A DNA stretch of 64,000 nucleotides from JACMNW01 sp031413495 (GCA_031413495.1 JANOFE010000034.1:1-64000), one strand, 5' to 3'. Positions 51,398-60,031 are shown, counted from the stretch's first letter. Notes: generated by a model not told the origin, from the letters alone. Made by a program: numbers and translations.

Positions 51398-51455
51398 TCA
51401 TCCTCAGAATTCCATGCTGATCCTGCAAGTGCTAATCATATAATTAACAGTAATC

Positions 51456-52376
51456 ATGGGGAAAATCTTGCAGACCGAACAGCCCGTTGTCGAGTGGCCG
51501 ACCCTTTGTGTGATGATTGCAACCTACCTGACACTCGGTTTGGCAACGACCTGGCTTGCTGATTTTTCACTTCCACTTGCAATTCTTGTGACCGGCTTTG
51601 CAGTGGCGCAGTTTTCATCGCTGCAACATGAGGTTCTGCACGGCCATCCCTTCCGCAGCCCGAGGTTAAGCGAGGCGTCGGTTTTTCCAGGTGTGACGAT
51701 CTATATTCCCTATATGCGATTCAAGGACACGCATCTAGCGCACCATCATGACCCCATCCTGACTGATCCCTATGATGATCCGGAATCGAACTTTTTAGAC
51801 CCGAAAACTTGGGTTTTGTTGCCAAAAACCTGGAAGGTTTTGTTAAAAGCCAACAATACCCTTTTCGGGCGTATTTTACTGGGGCCAGCGGTTTCGATCT
51901 GGTCCTTTGGCGGGGCTGACCTGCGCGCTATCCTGCGGGGCGATCTGCATATCCTTTCGGCATGGCTGTTGCATGCGTTGGGTGTTGTAATGGTGATTGC
52001 TTGGCTTTGGGTTACAGACGGAATGCCCGTCTGGGCCTATCTGATTGCCGCATATTTTGGCTTTGGGCTGCTAAAGATACGCACGTTTCTGGAACATCGG
52101 GCTCATGACCAAGCCCGTGCCCGTTCGGTTGTGATTGCCGATAAAGGGTTCTTTGCCTTGCTGTTTCTTAACAACAACTTCCATTCGGTGCACCACAGTC
52201 AACCGGGGCTTGCCTGGTATCGACTGCCGCGGTTGTTTGCTGAAAATCACGACCATTACTTGGCACGCAATGATGGATATTTCTTCGACTCTTATGCAGA
52301 GATATTCAAAAAATACTTCTTTCGCGCCAAAGATCCGGTTCCACATCCGTTATGGGCAGACACAGACAAAACCTGA
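51456..52376 (+). CDS. Membrane fatty acid desaturase-type protein
   Basis: A 306-residue integral membrane di-iron protein. The histidine boxes are HEVLHGH (58-64), HLAHHH (93-98) and HSVHHS (about 243-248). Four or so spans flank them. It may desaturate fatty acids or hydroxylate a related lipid; family alone does not settle this. ATG 51456 has no ribosome site; TTG 51468 follows GGGGA by five bases and is an alternative. Divergent XRE gene may control it. Confidence 0.86.
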   Translation: MGKILQTEQPVVEWPTLCVMIATYLTLGLATTWLADFSLPLAILVTGFAVAQFSSLQHEVLHGHPFRSPRLSEASVFPGVTIYIPYMRFKDTHLAHHHDPILTDPYDDPESNFLDPKTWVLLPKTWKVLLKANNTLFGRILLGPAVSIWSFGGADLRAILRGDLHILSAWLLHALGVVMVIAWLWVTDGMPVWAYLIAAYFGFGLLKIRTFLEHRAHDQARARSVVIADKGFFALLFLNNNFHSVHHSQPGLAWYRLPRLFAENHDHYLARNDGYFFDSYAEIFKKYFFRAKDPVPHPLWADTDKT

Positions 52377-52386
52377 AACCATTGGG

Positions 52387-53031
52387 TCAGATCAATCGGC
52401 GAAAGGTCGGGATCGGGCCAGAGTTGTCAAAAAACGGCACGCCTGCAGTTTCTGATCCGCCGCGCAGCAGGTGACTAACCTCTGCCAGCACCACCTCGGT
52501 AATGAACGGCAGATCAAGCGCGCGGGCACGGTCAAGCCCAATCCAATGCAGATGCGAAAGTTCGTCAGACGCGGCGCCGAAATCATCCGGGTCCTCTGTA
52601 ACCCAAGTGGCGTCAGCCAGCAAAAACCGCGCATCAAAGCGACGGCTGCGCCCCGGCGGTGTGATGGCGCGAAACACAAATCGCAAACCGGCATCGCCCT
52701 GTCCCGGATAAGCCAGACATAGACCTGTCTCTTCGTGTAATTCGCGCAAGGCGGCCACCGCGATGGTGTTCGGTGCCGGTGCTGGGGCCGGGCAATTCAG
52801 GCGCAATCGCAAGGCGGACACGGCATCAAGCGGAAAGTGCGGTTCCACCAATGCATCGCCGGCATCGACAGCACCGCCTGGAAAGACATATTTGGATGGC
52901 ATGAATGCTGCATGAACCCCGCGCTGGCCCATCAACACCTCTGGCCCAGCGGGTTTGTTTCGCCAAAGAATGGTTGTTGCCGCAGGCCGGATCACAGTTT
53001 GCTGGTCTTCAGGTGGCACTGCCAAATCCAT
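52387..53031 (-). CDS. Nudix hydrolase family protein
   Basis: A 214-residue Nudix protein. The Nudix box begins FPGGAVDAGD and ends AALRELHEETGL, with about 30 residues inserted between the halves, as in NUDT19/RNA-U8-like long forms. It should hydrolyse a nucleoside diphosphate linked to another group, such as a CoA; the substrate is not known. It starts inside the end of the DUF983 gene (23-base overlap). Confidence 0.85.
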   Translation of the reverse strand: MDLAVPPEDQQTVIRPAATTILWRNKPAGPEVLMGQRGVHAAFMPSKYVFPGGAVDAGDALVEPHFPLDAVSALRLRLNCPAPAPAPNTIAVAALRELHEETGLCLAYPGQGDAGLRFVFRAITPPGRSRRFDARFLLADATWVTEDPDDFGAASDELSHLHWIGLDRARALDLPFITEVVLAEVSHLLRGGSETAGVPFFDNSGPIPTFRRLI

Positions 53032-53398
53032 GCATCCGTTTTGCCCATTGCAGTGCCACCAGTGCGCCTTTCAAGCGCGGCAACAGAAAAAGCGAAAGGG
53101 CAACAGTTCCAACAGAAAACACAGTCGCCAGAACCAAGGGATCGGGTCGCCATTTGGTGAAGGCGAACAAGATCAACGGTGCCATCACATGACCGACAAT
53201 CAAAATGGTTAAGTAGGCTGGGCCGTCATCGGCACGGTGGTGGTGAAAAGGTTCATTGCACACAGGGCAATTTTCTCTGACCTTCAGATACCCGCGCAGC
53301 ATGGGCCCCGATCCACATTTCGGGCAACGCCTCCGCCAGCCCCGCAACATTGCAGGTTTCAGAGGGCGATCTTCTTCGGGGTTGCTAAGTGGTGACAT
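53009..53398 (-). CDS. DUF983 membrane protein
   Basis: A 129-residue protein with a zinc-ribbon-like N-terminal half (RCPKCGSGPML and CPVCNEPFHHHRADDGPAY) and two transmembrane helices (about 62-80 and 90-108). This layout defines DUF983, common in alphaproteobacteria; function unknown. The ATG at 53398 matches the family start; the open frame extends to 54055 but antisense to the EF-hand gene. Confidence 0.85.
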   Translation of the reverse strand: MSPLSNPEEDRPLKPAMLRGWRRRCPKCGSGPMLRGYLKVRENCPVCNEPFHHHRADDGPAYLTILIVGHVMAPLILFAFTKWRPDPLVLATVFSVGTVALSLFLLPRLKGALVALQWAKRMHGFGSAT

Positions 53399-53600
53399 GG
53401 TCGCATTAACCCTTTGCCCAATGCACAATTGGCCGAGCATTCGCAATACGCCCGAACTGCCGAGCGGGGAAGGGGCATGCTGACCTTGCGGCCACTTGTC
53501 GCAAATCCCCAAAAGTTTCTGCGACGGAACGGCCATCTTCGGGCGTTTGTTGATCATAAGGCTGCAAAAAAGTTGCTGGCCAGATTGTAAAGGATACGAA

Positions 53601-54086
53601 ATGACACCGAAAAAAACGCTGACAGTGGTTACTCTAAGTGCCATCTTGGCAGGCAGTTTTATGACCGCTGTGATGGCCCAAGGCCGGGGCGAAGGTGGGC
53701 AAATGCCAATGCTGAACTTTGATGCGATTGATGCAGATAAAGATGGCAAAATCACTGCAGAAGAATTTGCAGCGTTCCGCACCGCTGAATTTGCCAAGGC
53801 TGATACCAACGCGGATGGCCAGATCAATGCCGAAGAACTGGCGGCTAAGCACATTGCAGAGGCAACGGCGCGTGCTGCGGAGATGTCTGCTAAGATGATC
53901 GAGCGGATGGACGAAAATGCCGATGGCCAAATCTCGGCCGAAGAAATGGAGCGCGGTCCCCGGCCAGAGACGATGTTCGAGAGGGCGGACGCCGACAGTG
54001 ACGGCGCTTTGACAAAGGCCGAAGTTGATGAAGCGATGTCAAAGATGCGTGGCAAACATGGCCGTCATGGCAAGGGCAATAACTAA
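53601..54086 (+). CDS. Exported EF-hand protein (four calcium loops)
   Basis: A 161-residue secreted protein: signal MTPKKTLTVVTLSAILAGSFMTAVMAQ, then four EF-hand loops, DADKDGKITAEE, DTNADGQINAEE, DENADGQISAEE and DADSDGALTKAE. Each has Asp/Asn at the calcium positions and acidic residue 12. It may buffer or sense calcium, or another divalent metal, in the periplasm. AAGGA precedes ATG 53601. It lies just before an ECF sigma operon on the same strand, separated by a hairpin. Confidence 0.88.
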   Translation: MTPKKTLTVVTLSAILAGSFMTAVMAQGRGEGGQMPMLNFDAIDADKDGKITAEEFAAFRTAEFAKADTNADGQINAEELAAKHIAEATARAAEMSAKMIERMDENADGQISAEEMERGPRPETMFERADADSDGALTKAEVDEAMSKMRGKHGRHGKGNN

Positions 54087-54095
54087 GTCAAACCG

Positions 54096-54125
54096 GCCGC
54101 ACCGGCATAAAACTGCTGGTGCGGC
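54096..54125 (+). terminator. Hairpin after the EF-hand gene
   Basis: An 11-bp stem, GCCGCACCGGC and GCTGGTGCGGC, with an eight-base loop, followed only by ATTTA. It probably ends or attenuates the EF-hand transcript before the sigma factor gene. Confidence 0.55.
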
Positions 54126-54165
54126 ATTTACCAAGTGGACGTGGATGGCGTAGACCTGAGGCGCG

Positions 54166-54762
54166 ATGGACATGGCTTTTGACGCCCTTTCTGATGTCTC
54201 GGACGAGGCGCTGCTGGTGCTCTATGCCAATGGAGACCGGGGCGCTGCGCGTGCGCTGACCGTGCGGCTGGTGCCGCGCATGTTGGGCTATGGCGCACGT
54301 CTACTGGGTGACCGGGCCGAGGCCGAGGATGTGGCGCAAGAGGCCATGCTGCGGCTATGGCGGATCGCGCCCGATTGGCGGCAAGAGGAAGCAAAGGTAA
54401 CAACCTGGCTTTACCGGGTGGTGACAAATCTGTGCACCGACCGGCTAAGGATGCGGCAAAGGCGGCGTTTATCGGCACTGGACGATGCGCCTGATGTTGA
54501 AGATGGCACGCCAAGCGCCGAGGCAGGGATGATCGAGGCAGACCGCATCGTGGCCCTGAACGCAGCCCTTACCCACCTGCCGGACAGGCAGCGCGAGGCG
54601 GTTGTTTTGCGCCATATTGAAGGGCTGACAAACCCCGAGATTGCCGCGGTGATGGACATTGGAGTTGAGGCGGTTGAAAGTTTGACGGCGCGGGGAAAAC
54701 GGGCGCTGGCAGCGATCCTGTCAGGACGGCGCGAGGAATTGGGCTATGAAAAAGGCAACTGA
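54166..54762 (+). CDS. ECF-type RNA polymerase sigma factor
   Basis: A 198-residue sigma-70 family protein. Region 2 is GDRAEAEDVAQEAMLRLWRIAPDWR with LYRVVTNLCTDRLRMRQRR; region 4 is LPDRQREAVVLRHIEGLTNPEIAAVMDIGVEAVESLTARGKRAL. The length and spacing fit ECF sigma factors. The next two genes, one-helix and membrane-anchored, follow at once and are candidates for its control. Confidence 0.92.
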   Translation: MDMAFDALSDVSDEALLVLYANGDRGAARALTVRLVPRMLGYGARLLGDRAEAEDVAQEAMLRLWRIAPDWRQEEAKVTTWLYRVVTNLCTDRLRMRQRRRLSALDDAPDVEDGTPSAEAGMIEADRIVALNAALTHLPDRQREAVVLRHIEGLTNPEIAAVMDIGVEAVESLTARGKRALAAILSGRREELGYEKGN

Positions 54763-54763
54763 T

Positions 54764-55117
54764 ATGACCGAACACGATCTGGACGATCTGTTTGCAGCAG
54801 CGCGGGCGCAGGCCCCGCTGGATGACGCAGCACTGCAGGCGCGCATCTGTGCAGATGGCTTGCGGTTGCAGCTGCAGCCCAAGCCAGTTGCGCGACATGC
54901 CGCTTCGGGTAAATTCGGCTGGTGGGCAGCGCTGTCCAACGCTTTGGGTGGCAAACGCGGGCTCGCTGGTCTGGGCACAGCCGCTGCGGCAGGGGTTATG
55001 CTGGGGTTTGTGCAGCCGACATCTGTTTTGGCGCTGACGGAGTCTTTCTTTGCAGTTCAGACAGTAGACGAAGTAGATCTTATGCCTGGCATTGATGCCA
55101 TTTTGACAGAGGGATAG
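54764..55117 (+). CDS. One-helix protein downstream of the sigma gene, possible anti-sigma factor
   Basis: A 117-residue protein of no firm family. An acidic helical N-terminus (MTEHDLDDLFAAARAQAPLDD) would be cytoplasmic; one transmembrane segment (about 68-88, GLAGLGTAAAAGVMLGFV) follows; the C-terminal ~30 residues are outside. The layout fits a small anti-sigma factor, but no zinc motif is seen. ATG 54764 has AAAAAGG upstream, made of the sigma gene's end; an earlier in-frame ATG is at 54746. Confidence 0.7.
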   Translation: MTEHDLDDLFAAARAQAPLDDAALQARICADGLRLQLQPKPVARHAASGKFGWWAALSNALGGKRGLAGLGTAAAAGVMLGFVQPTSVLALTESFFAVQTVDEVDLMPGIDAILTEG

Positions 55118-55120
55118 GCC

Positions 55121-55669
55121 ATGACCGGCCCCGTAGACAGCCAAAATACTGCGCCAATCATTCCGCCACCGCCACCGCCACCGCCTGCGCGGGCCGGGTC
55201 TGGATGGCTGCGTGCCGCGCTGATTGCGTCGCTTGCCGTGAACCTTGGGATCATCGGCATGGTCGGTGGGGCGATGTTCAGAAACGGCGGCCCGCCGCAC
55301 GGTGAATCGATGGTGCGGGATGTGGGTTTTGGTGCCTTTACCGACGCTTTGTCCAAAGAAGATCGTGCAACTCTGCGTCGCGCCTTCATAGCGGATGCGC
55401 CCGAATTTCGAGACGGCCGCCGCGACATGCGGGCTGATTTCAAAGACCTGCTGGTGCAGTTGCGCGCCGAGCCGTTTGATGCGGGCCAACTGCGCGCCGT
55501 GTTGGACCGCCAAAGTGCCCGCAATGCCGAACGGCTTGCACTTGGGCAGACCCTGATCTTTGATTTGTTGGTCGCAATGCCGCCAGCATCGCGACAAGCA
55601 TTTGCAGACCGGTTGGAGCAAAGCCTGTCCAAGGGACCAAAACGCCGCGACAAAGCCGCGACACCGTAA
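55121..55669 (+). CDS. Membrane-anchored periplasmic sensor, heavy-metal-resistance (CnrX/Spy-like) family
   Basis: A 182-residue protein. A short cytoplasmic tail contains eight prolines in a row (about 15-22), then one membrane helix (about 30-52) and a helical periplasmic domain (FTDALSKEDRATLRRAFIADAPEFRDGRRDMR) of the Metal_resist/Spy-like type. Four bases separate it from the one-helix gene. It likely senses metal or misfolded protein for the sigma factor; this is inference. The Pro8 run should need EF-P. Confidence 0.78.
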   Translation: MTGPVDSQNTAPIIPPPPPPPPARAGSGWLRAALIASLAVNLGIIGMVGGAMFRNGGPPHGESMVRDVGFGAFTDALSKEDRATLRRAFIADAPEFRDGRRDMRADFKDLLVQLRAEPFDAGQLRAVLDRQSARNAERLALGQTLIFDLLVAMPPASRQAFADRLEQSLSKGPKRRDKAATP

Positions 55670-55688
55670 GACATTTTGAATGGGCGGC

Positions 55689-57077
55689 TCAGGCCGCGTT
55701 GCGGCTGATTTTGACCTTATTGCGCCCTTCAGACTTTGCGCGCAACAACGCCCGATCCGCGCGGTCAATGATCGCCTTTATGTCTTCGCCCGTTTGGGCA
55801 ACGTCACTTACCGCAAGTCCAATGGACACTGTGACTTTCAGATTTGCTGCCAGACCGACCGGGATATCACGTTCCTCAATCGCGTGGCAAAGTCTGTCAG
55901 CGGCACTGCATGCCTCATCAAAACTGGTGTTGGGTAAGGCCACCAGAAACTCTTCACCGCCAATGCGGGCCAGAAGGTCACCCGCGCGCAAATTAGATTG
56001 CAACCTGCGCGCCACTTCGACCAAAACGGTGTCGCCAGACGCATGGCCCAGGCGGTCATTCACAGATTTGAATCGGTCAAGATCAATCACCATCACCGCA
56101 AAAACCCCATTCGATGCCAAAGCGCGGTCTGAAATAGCGGCGAGTTGTGGCAGGGCGTAACGACGATTGTGCAGCCCTGTCAGCGGGTCTATCATCGCCA
56201 ATCTTAGTCCATCCTGGACGCTCGCGCGCACATAGTCATTGCGGCGTTTGCGGCGGATCAAAGCGGTCAGACGCAACGCAAGCTCGTCAGCGGATACGCC
56301 GATATCAACCAGATCATCCGCCCCCTGATCATAGGCCATGGTTGCCTCGTCGTCGGTGATGTTGGCGGAAATGATGCAAATCGCAGAGTGGCGCGTAGCA
56401 GCCCTGCTGCGCAATTCTGACATCAAACGCATGTTTTCTGCCATGCCCGCCCCAGCAGAATCCAGCACAAAGACATCAGGTGCAGGTTGGCCAAGGCAGA
56501 TGTTCTGCTCAACCAGCGCGTCTTCGCGCGATTGCAGAATAATTCTGTCGTTCATAACCTGCGCGATACGAGATCGCCATGACGCTGCACCCGTTGGCTG
56601 GGTAGACAAGATAGAAATGACGGACTGTCCCGCAAAAGGCGAGGCGGCTTCCGCAAAGGCGGTAAGGTCTAGCCCGGTGCCGTGTCGCCCCAACGCGTCG
56701 ACACCTTCGCGGCCGCGCAACAGATTGCGAAGACGCGCCAGCAGTATTTGCATCGCGCCGTGTTTCGGAAGCACATCATCAGCCCCTTCAAAAAGCGCCT
56801 GCCGTCGAAGCGGCGCATCTTGGCCCGACAGCAGGGCAAGTATAGGCACATCGCGTGTTGCAGGGTTGGCACGCAGGTGTTTGATAACCGCGATCCCCGA
56901 CATATCGGGCAACACAAGATCAAGCAGAATTAAATCGGGCGGATCTTGCACCGCCATCCGCAGGCTGCTGACCCCATCATGGGCAAGCACAGGCTGATAG
57001 AACGCTTCCTTAAGCGCCACCTTAAAGACGATGCGATTTGTAGCAACGCCATCAACAATCAGAATCTTGCCAACCAT
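55689..57077 (-). CDS. PleD-like response regulator, diguanylate cyclase
   Basis: A 462-residue protein: REC1 (about 3-120, phosphoacceptor in ILLDLVLPDM, Lys in VLPKHG), a REC2-like domain (about 155-275, Asp in FVLDSAG but no conserved Lys), and a GGDEF domain (about 295-460) with active-site RIGGEEFL and DLDRFKSVND. It should make cyclic di-GMP when phosphorylated. No I-site RxxD is visible just before GGEEF (DLLARIGGEEF has no RxxD). ATG 57077 begins MVGKILIVD; it stands alone. Confidence 0.9.
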   Translation of the reverse strand: MVGKILIVDGVATNRIVFKVALKEAFYQPVLAHDGVSSLRMAVQDPPDLILLDLVLPDMSGIAVIKHLRANPATRDVPILALLSGQDAPLRRQALFEGADDVLPKHGAMQILLARLRNLLRGREGVDALGRHGTGLDLTAFAEAASPFAGQSVISILSTQPTGAASWRSRIAQVMNDRIILQSREDALVEQNICLGQPAPDVFVLDSAGAGMAENMRLMSELRSRAATRHSAICIISANITDDEATMAYDQGADDLVDIGVSADELALRLTALIRRKRRNDYVRASVQDGLRLAMIDPLTGLHNRRYALPQLAAISDRALASNGVFAVMVIDLDRFKSVNDRLGHASGDTVLVEVARRLQSNLRAGDLLARIGGEEFLVALPNTSFDEACSAADRLCHAIEERDIPVGLAANLKVTVSIGLAVSDVAQTGEDIKAIIDRADRALLRAKSEGRNKVKISRNAA

Positions 57078-57197
57078 GGCTTGTGCTGCCCAACTTCCCA
57101 AACATAGACTAACGACATTCTGCCGCCAATTTGGTTAAGATTTCCTTTCCAAGACTGGGGGCATGGCTGTCAAAATCGGATAGATGAATTGAAAAAT

Positions 57198-57494
57198 ATG
57201 GGGATAACCGGCAAAAATCGGCAAGAAGCTGCCGAAACTCTGGCATTGCAGGTGTTAACGTGGCTTGCTGGCAATGATGAACTTTTCCCTGTTTTCCTTG
57301 GCGCAACCGGTGCATCTGCAAACGATATTGCCAAGAATGCCGCGCAACCAGAATTCTTGGGGTCAGTTTTGGACTTTTTGTTAACCGATGATGCATGGGT
57401 GACCGAATTCTGCAATGCGGCAGGTTTGCCGTATGACGCGCCCTTGCAAGCCAGGGCTGCATTGCCGGGTGGAGAAGTGTTCAATTGGACATGA
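57198..57494 (+). CDS. DUF3572 protein
   Basis: A 98-residue small cytoplasmic protein, alphaproteobacterial family DUF3572, recognised by AETLALQVLTWLAGNDELFPVFL and the FLLTDDAWVTEFCNAAGLPYD end. Function unknown. ATG 57198 is chosen; TTG 57189 in frame is an alternative and neither has a clear ribosome site. The HAD gene follows at 57598. Confidence 0.8.
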   Translation: MGITGKNRQEAAETLALQVLTWLAGNDELFPVFLGATGASANDIAKNAAQPEFLGSVLDFLLTDDAWVTEFCNAAGLPYDAPLQARAALPGGEVFNWT

Positions 57495-57597
57495 TCGAAA
57501 TGTATTTGGCGCGCTGCCGCCAGCTAAGTTTCAGATTTACACCTTTGGATTGTTTCATGATTCTGCTTTTCCCAGCAAACTTTGATTGGACTTTTCG

Positions 57598-58299
57598 ATG
57601 ATTGACGGCATTATTTTTGACAAAGACGGCACCCTGTTCGATTTTCGCCTGAGCTGGGGGCGATGGACAGCCGATCTTTTGCGCGCGCTTGCCAGCGACA
57701 CTGCCCGGGCAGCAGACCTTGGGCGCGTGATCGGATACAACATCGCGACTGGCGTATTCGCCCCGGATAGCCCGGTCATTGCAGCGACGCCGCGTGAGAT
57801 TGCAGAATGCATGTTGCCACATTTGCCGGGGCAATCGCTGATCGGCTTAATTGATCAGATGAACAAGCTTTCTGCCGCAACAGAAATGTGCCCCGCCGTG
57901 GCTTTGAAGCCGCTTTTGGCCGATCTGCGCATGCGCGGTTTGAAAATCGGATTGGCGACCAATGATACCGAAGCCCCGGCAACAGCGCATCTTGTTGCAG
58001 CTGGGGTTTTTGATTTGTTCGATTTTGTTGCGGGCTGCGATTCCGGGTACGGCGGCAAGCCTGCGCCTGGGCAGCTATTGGCGTTTGCCGCTGCATTCGG
58101 GCTTGATCCGGGCCGCGTCGCCATGGTTGGCGACAGTCACCATGATTTATTGGCCGGGCGCGCCGCAGGCATGTATGCCGTTGCGGTTCTGACGGGCATC
58201 GCCGAGGCCGGTGATCTTGCGCCACATGCCGATGTGGTGTTGCAAGACATCAACGCCCTTCCAAGCTGGATTGACCAGCTTTGTATGGCTGTTCACTGA
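57598..58299 (+). CDS. HAD-family phosphatase (phosphoglycolate phosphatase-like)
   Basis: A 233-residue HAD hydrolase. Motif I is FDKDGTLFDF (nucleophile Asp and acid Asp), motif II lies in GLATNDTEA, motif III lysine in YGGKPAP, and motif IV is AMVGDSHHDLL. The cap region fits Gph-like subfamily IA. The phosphomonoester substrate is not known. ATG 57598 begins MIDGIIFDKDG; a TTG four codons earlier is possible. Confidence 0.87.
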   Translation: MIDGIIFDKDGTLFDFRLSWGRWTADLLRALASDTARAADLGRVIGYNIATGVFAPDSPVIAATPREIAECMLPHLPGQSLIGLIDQMNKLSAATEMCPAVALKPLLADLRMRGLKIGLATNDTEAPATAHLVAAGVFDLFDFVAGCDSGYGGKPAPGQLLAFAAAFGLDPGRVAMVGDSHHDLLAGRAAGMYAVAVLTGIAEAGDLAPHADVVLQDINALPSWIDQLCMAVH

Positions 58300-58415
58300 C
58301 AGCAGACAAAAACGACACGTTTGCGTCGCCAAGGAAGTGTCCAATTGCGCAGCACATCGTTCATCCTTGCCTGAAGGGCCCGATTTATGGGCCAAGCAAG
58401 CGTGGAGAACCGGGT

Positions 58416-59972
58416 ATGATCGAGGAGCAAGGCAAAAAGCGCCGTGCGGGTGGGCGGGCCGGGAACAAGGAACGGGCTGGAACGGCGGTTATTGATCAAA
58501 TGCCATGGCGTATTCCGGTGAACCCCGACAGGCCAACCGAGCCGTTAGACGCCGACGGTGTGTTGGCTATTCACAAAGGGGCCATGCGCATCCTGAAAGA
58601 CATCGGGATCGAATTTCTGAACCCTGATGCTGTGACTATCCTCAAAAAAGCGGGTTGCAAGGTTGACGGCACCAACGTTCGGATGGACGAAACGTTTGTG
58701 ATGGAGATGTTGGCGCATGCGCCATCTGAATTTCCCATCACACCGCGCAATCCTGCACGCGAAGTGATTATCGGTGGCAAGCATATGGTGTTTGTTAACG
58801 TATCATCGCCGCCTAATTCCTGGGATATGGAACGGGGTAAACGGTCTGGTGATTTTGAAACCTTCAAGGAATTTATGAAGCTGACGCAGTACTTTAACTG
58901 CATCCATATTGCGGGTGGCTATCCGGTTGAACCGATTGATATTCACCCCGCCGTGCGGCATCTGGACTGCGTTTATGAAAAGCTGACGCTGACGGATAAG
59001 GTGATCCACGCCTATTCGCTGGGCGCAGAGCGCGTCGAGGACGTGATGGAAATGACCCGCCTTGCGGCTGGGCTTACCCATGACGAATTCGATGCACGGC
59101 CGCGGATGTATACCAACATCAACTCTGTCTCGCCGCTGAAACACGATTATCCAATGCTGGACGGTGCGATGCGATTGGCGAAACGCGGTCAGCCGGTGAT
59201 CGTGACGCCGTTTACGCTGGCGGGGGCAATGGCGCCGGTCACGATGGCGGGGGCCGTATCGCTTAGCATTGCCGAGGCGCTGGCGGCAATTGCGCTGTTG
59301 CAATACATCAATCCCGGCTGTCCGGTGGCGATTGGCACTTTCACCTCAAATGTCGATATGAAATCTGGCGCGCCTGCTTTTGGCACGCCTGAATATATGC
59401 GCGCCACCCAAATGACAGGGCAACTCGCGCGGTACTACAAACTGCCTTTGCGGTCATCGGGCGTTTGTGCGGCCAATGTGCCGGATGGGCAGGCGATGTG
59501 GGAAACCAGCAATTCGCTGTGGGCCGCCGTGCAATCTGGCACCAATATGGTCTACCACGCGGCGGGGTGGCTGGAAGGCGGGCTGATCGCATCGCCCGAA
59601 AAGTTTGTGATGGACTGTGAAGTGCTGCAAATGATCCAACGCTATTGCGAACCGTCAACCTTTGCGACCACCGAAGATGACCTTGCCTTTGACGCCATAA
59701 AAGAGGTTGGGGCAGGCGGGCACTATTTTGGCTGTCAGCACACGCAAGATCGCTATGCCACCGCGTTCTATGCACCTTTCGTGTCAGATTGGCGCAATTA
59801 TGAGGCGTGGAATATTGATGGTGCGGTCTGGACGACCGAGCGCGCACACCGGATTTACAAGCAGATCATCGCCGAATTTGAAGCGCCCGCAATGAACGAC
59901 GATCACAAGGAAGATCTTCGTCGCTTCGTGGCCAAACGCAAACAAGAAGGCGGCGCGCCGACGGATTTCTGA
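58416..59972 (+). CDS. MttB-family (trimethylamine methyltransferase-like) protein, non-pyrrolysine
   Basis: A 518-residue TIM-barrel methyltransferase of COG5598. The frame has no internal TAG, unlike archaeal pyrrolysine-containing MttB; known non-Pyl members such as MtgB act on glycine betaine and pass the methyl to a corrinoid protein. Family segments include ILKDIGIEF, NSVSPLKHDYPMLDGAM, AGAMAPVTMAGAV and GAGGHYFGCQHTQDRY. ATG 58416 follows GGAG. No corrinoid protein or tetrahydrofolate methyltransferase is encoded nearby, so the substrate is open. Confidence 0.88.
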   Translation: MIEEQGKKRRAGGRAGNKERAGTAVIDQMPWRIPVNPDRPTEPLDADGVLAIHKGAMRILKDIGIEFLNPDAVTILKKAGCKVDGTNVRMDETFVMEMLAHAPSEFPITPRNPAREVIIGGKHMVFVNVSSPPNSWDMERGKRSGDFETFKEFMKLTQYFNCIHIAGGYPVEPIDIHPAVRHLDCVYEKLTLTDKVIHAYSLGAERVEDVMEMTRLAAGLTHDEFDARPRMYTNINSVSPLKHDYPMLDGAMRLAKRGQPVIVTPFTLAGAMAPVTMAGAVSLSIAEALAAIALLQYINPGCPVAIGTFTSNVDMKSGAPAFGTPEYMRATQMTGQLARYYKLPLRSSGVCAANVPDGQAMWETSNSLWAAVQSGTNMVYHAAGWLEGGLIASPEKFVMDCEVLQMIQRYCEPSTFATTEDDLAFDAIKEVGAGGHYFGCQHTQDRYATAFYAPFVSDWRNYEAWNIDGAVWTTERAHRIYKQIIAEFEAPAMNDDHKEDLRRFVAKRKQEGGAPTDF

Positions 59973-59989
59973 TCCTCTGAGCAAGATCG

Positions 59990-60031
59990 CAAAAATTTTT
60001 CATACGAAAAATCTTCGTACGAAAATTTTTG
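59990..60031. terminator. Long AT-rich palindrome between convergent genes
   Basis: About 17 paired bases with one bulge and one mismatch around a five-base loop: the left arm runs from C59990 through A-T runs to ACGAA, the right arm from TTCGT through TACGAAAA to TTTTTG at 60031. T-runs at both ends allow termination of mttB and of the convergent zincin gene. Confidence 0.7.

Noticed and set aside
53399..54055. N-terminal extension of the DUF983 gene to 54055
   Set aside because: The extra ~220 codons are antisense to the EF-hand gene; family start is at 53398.
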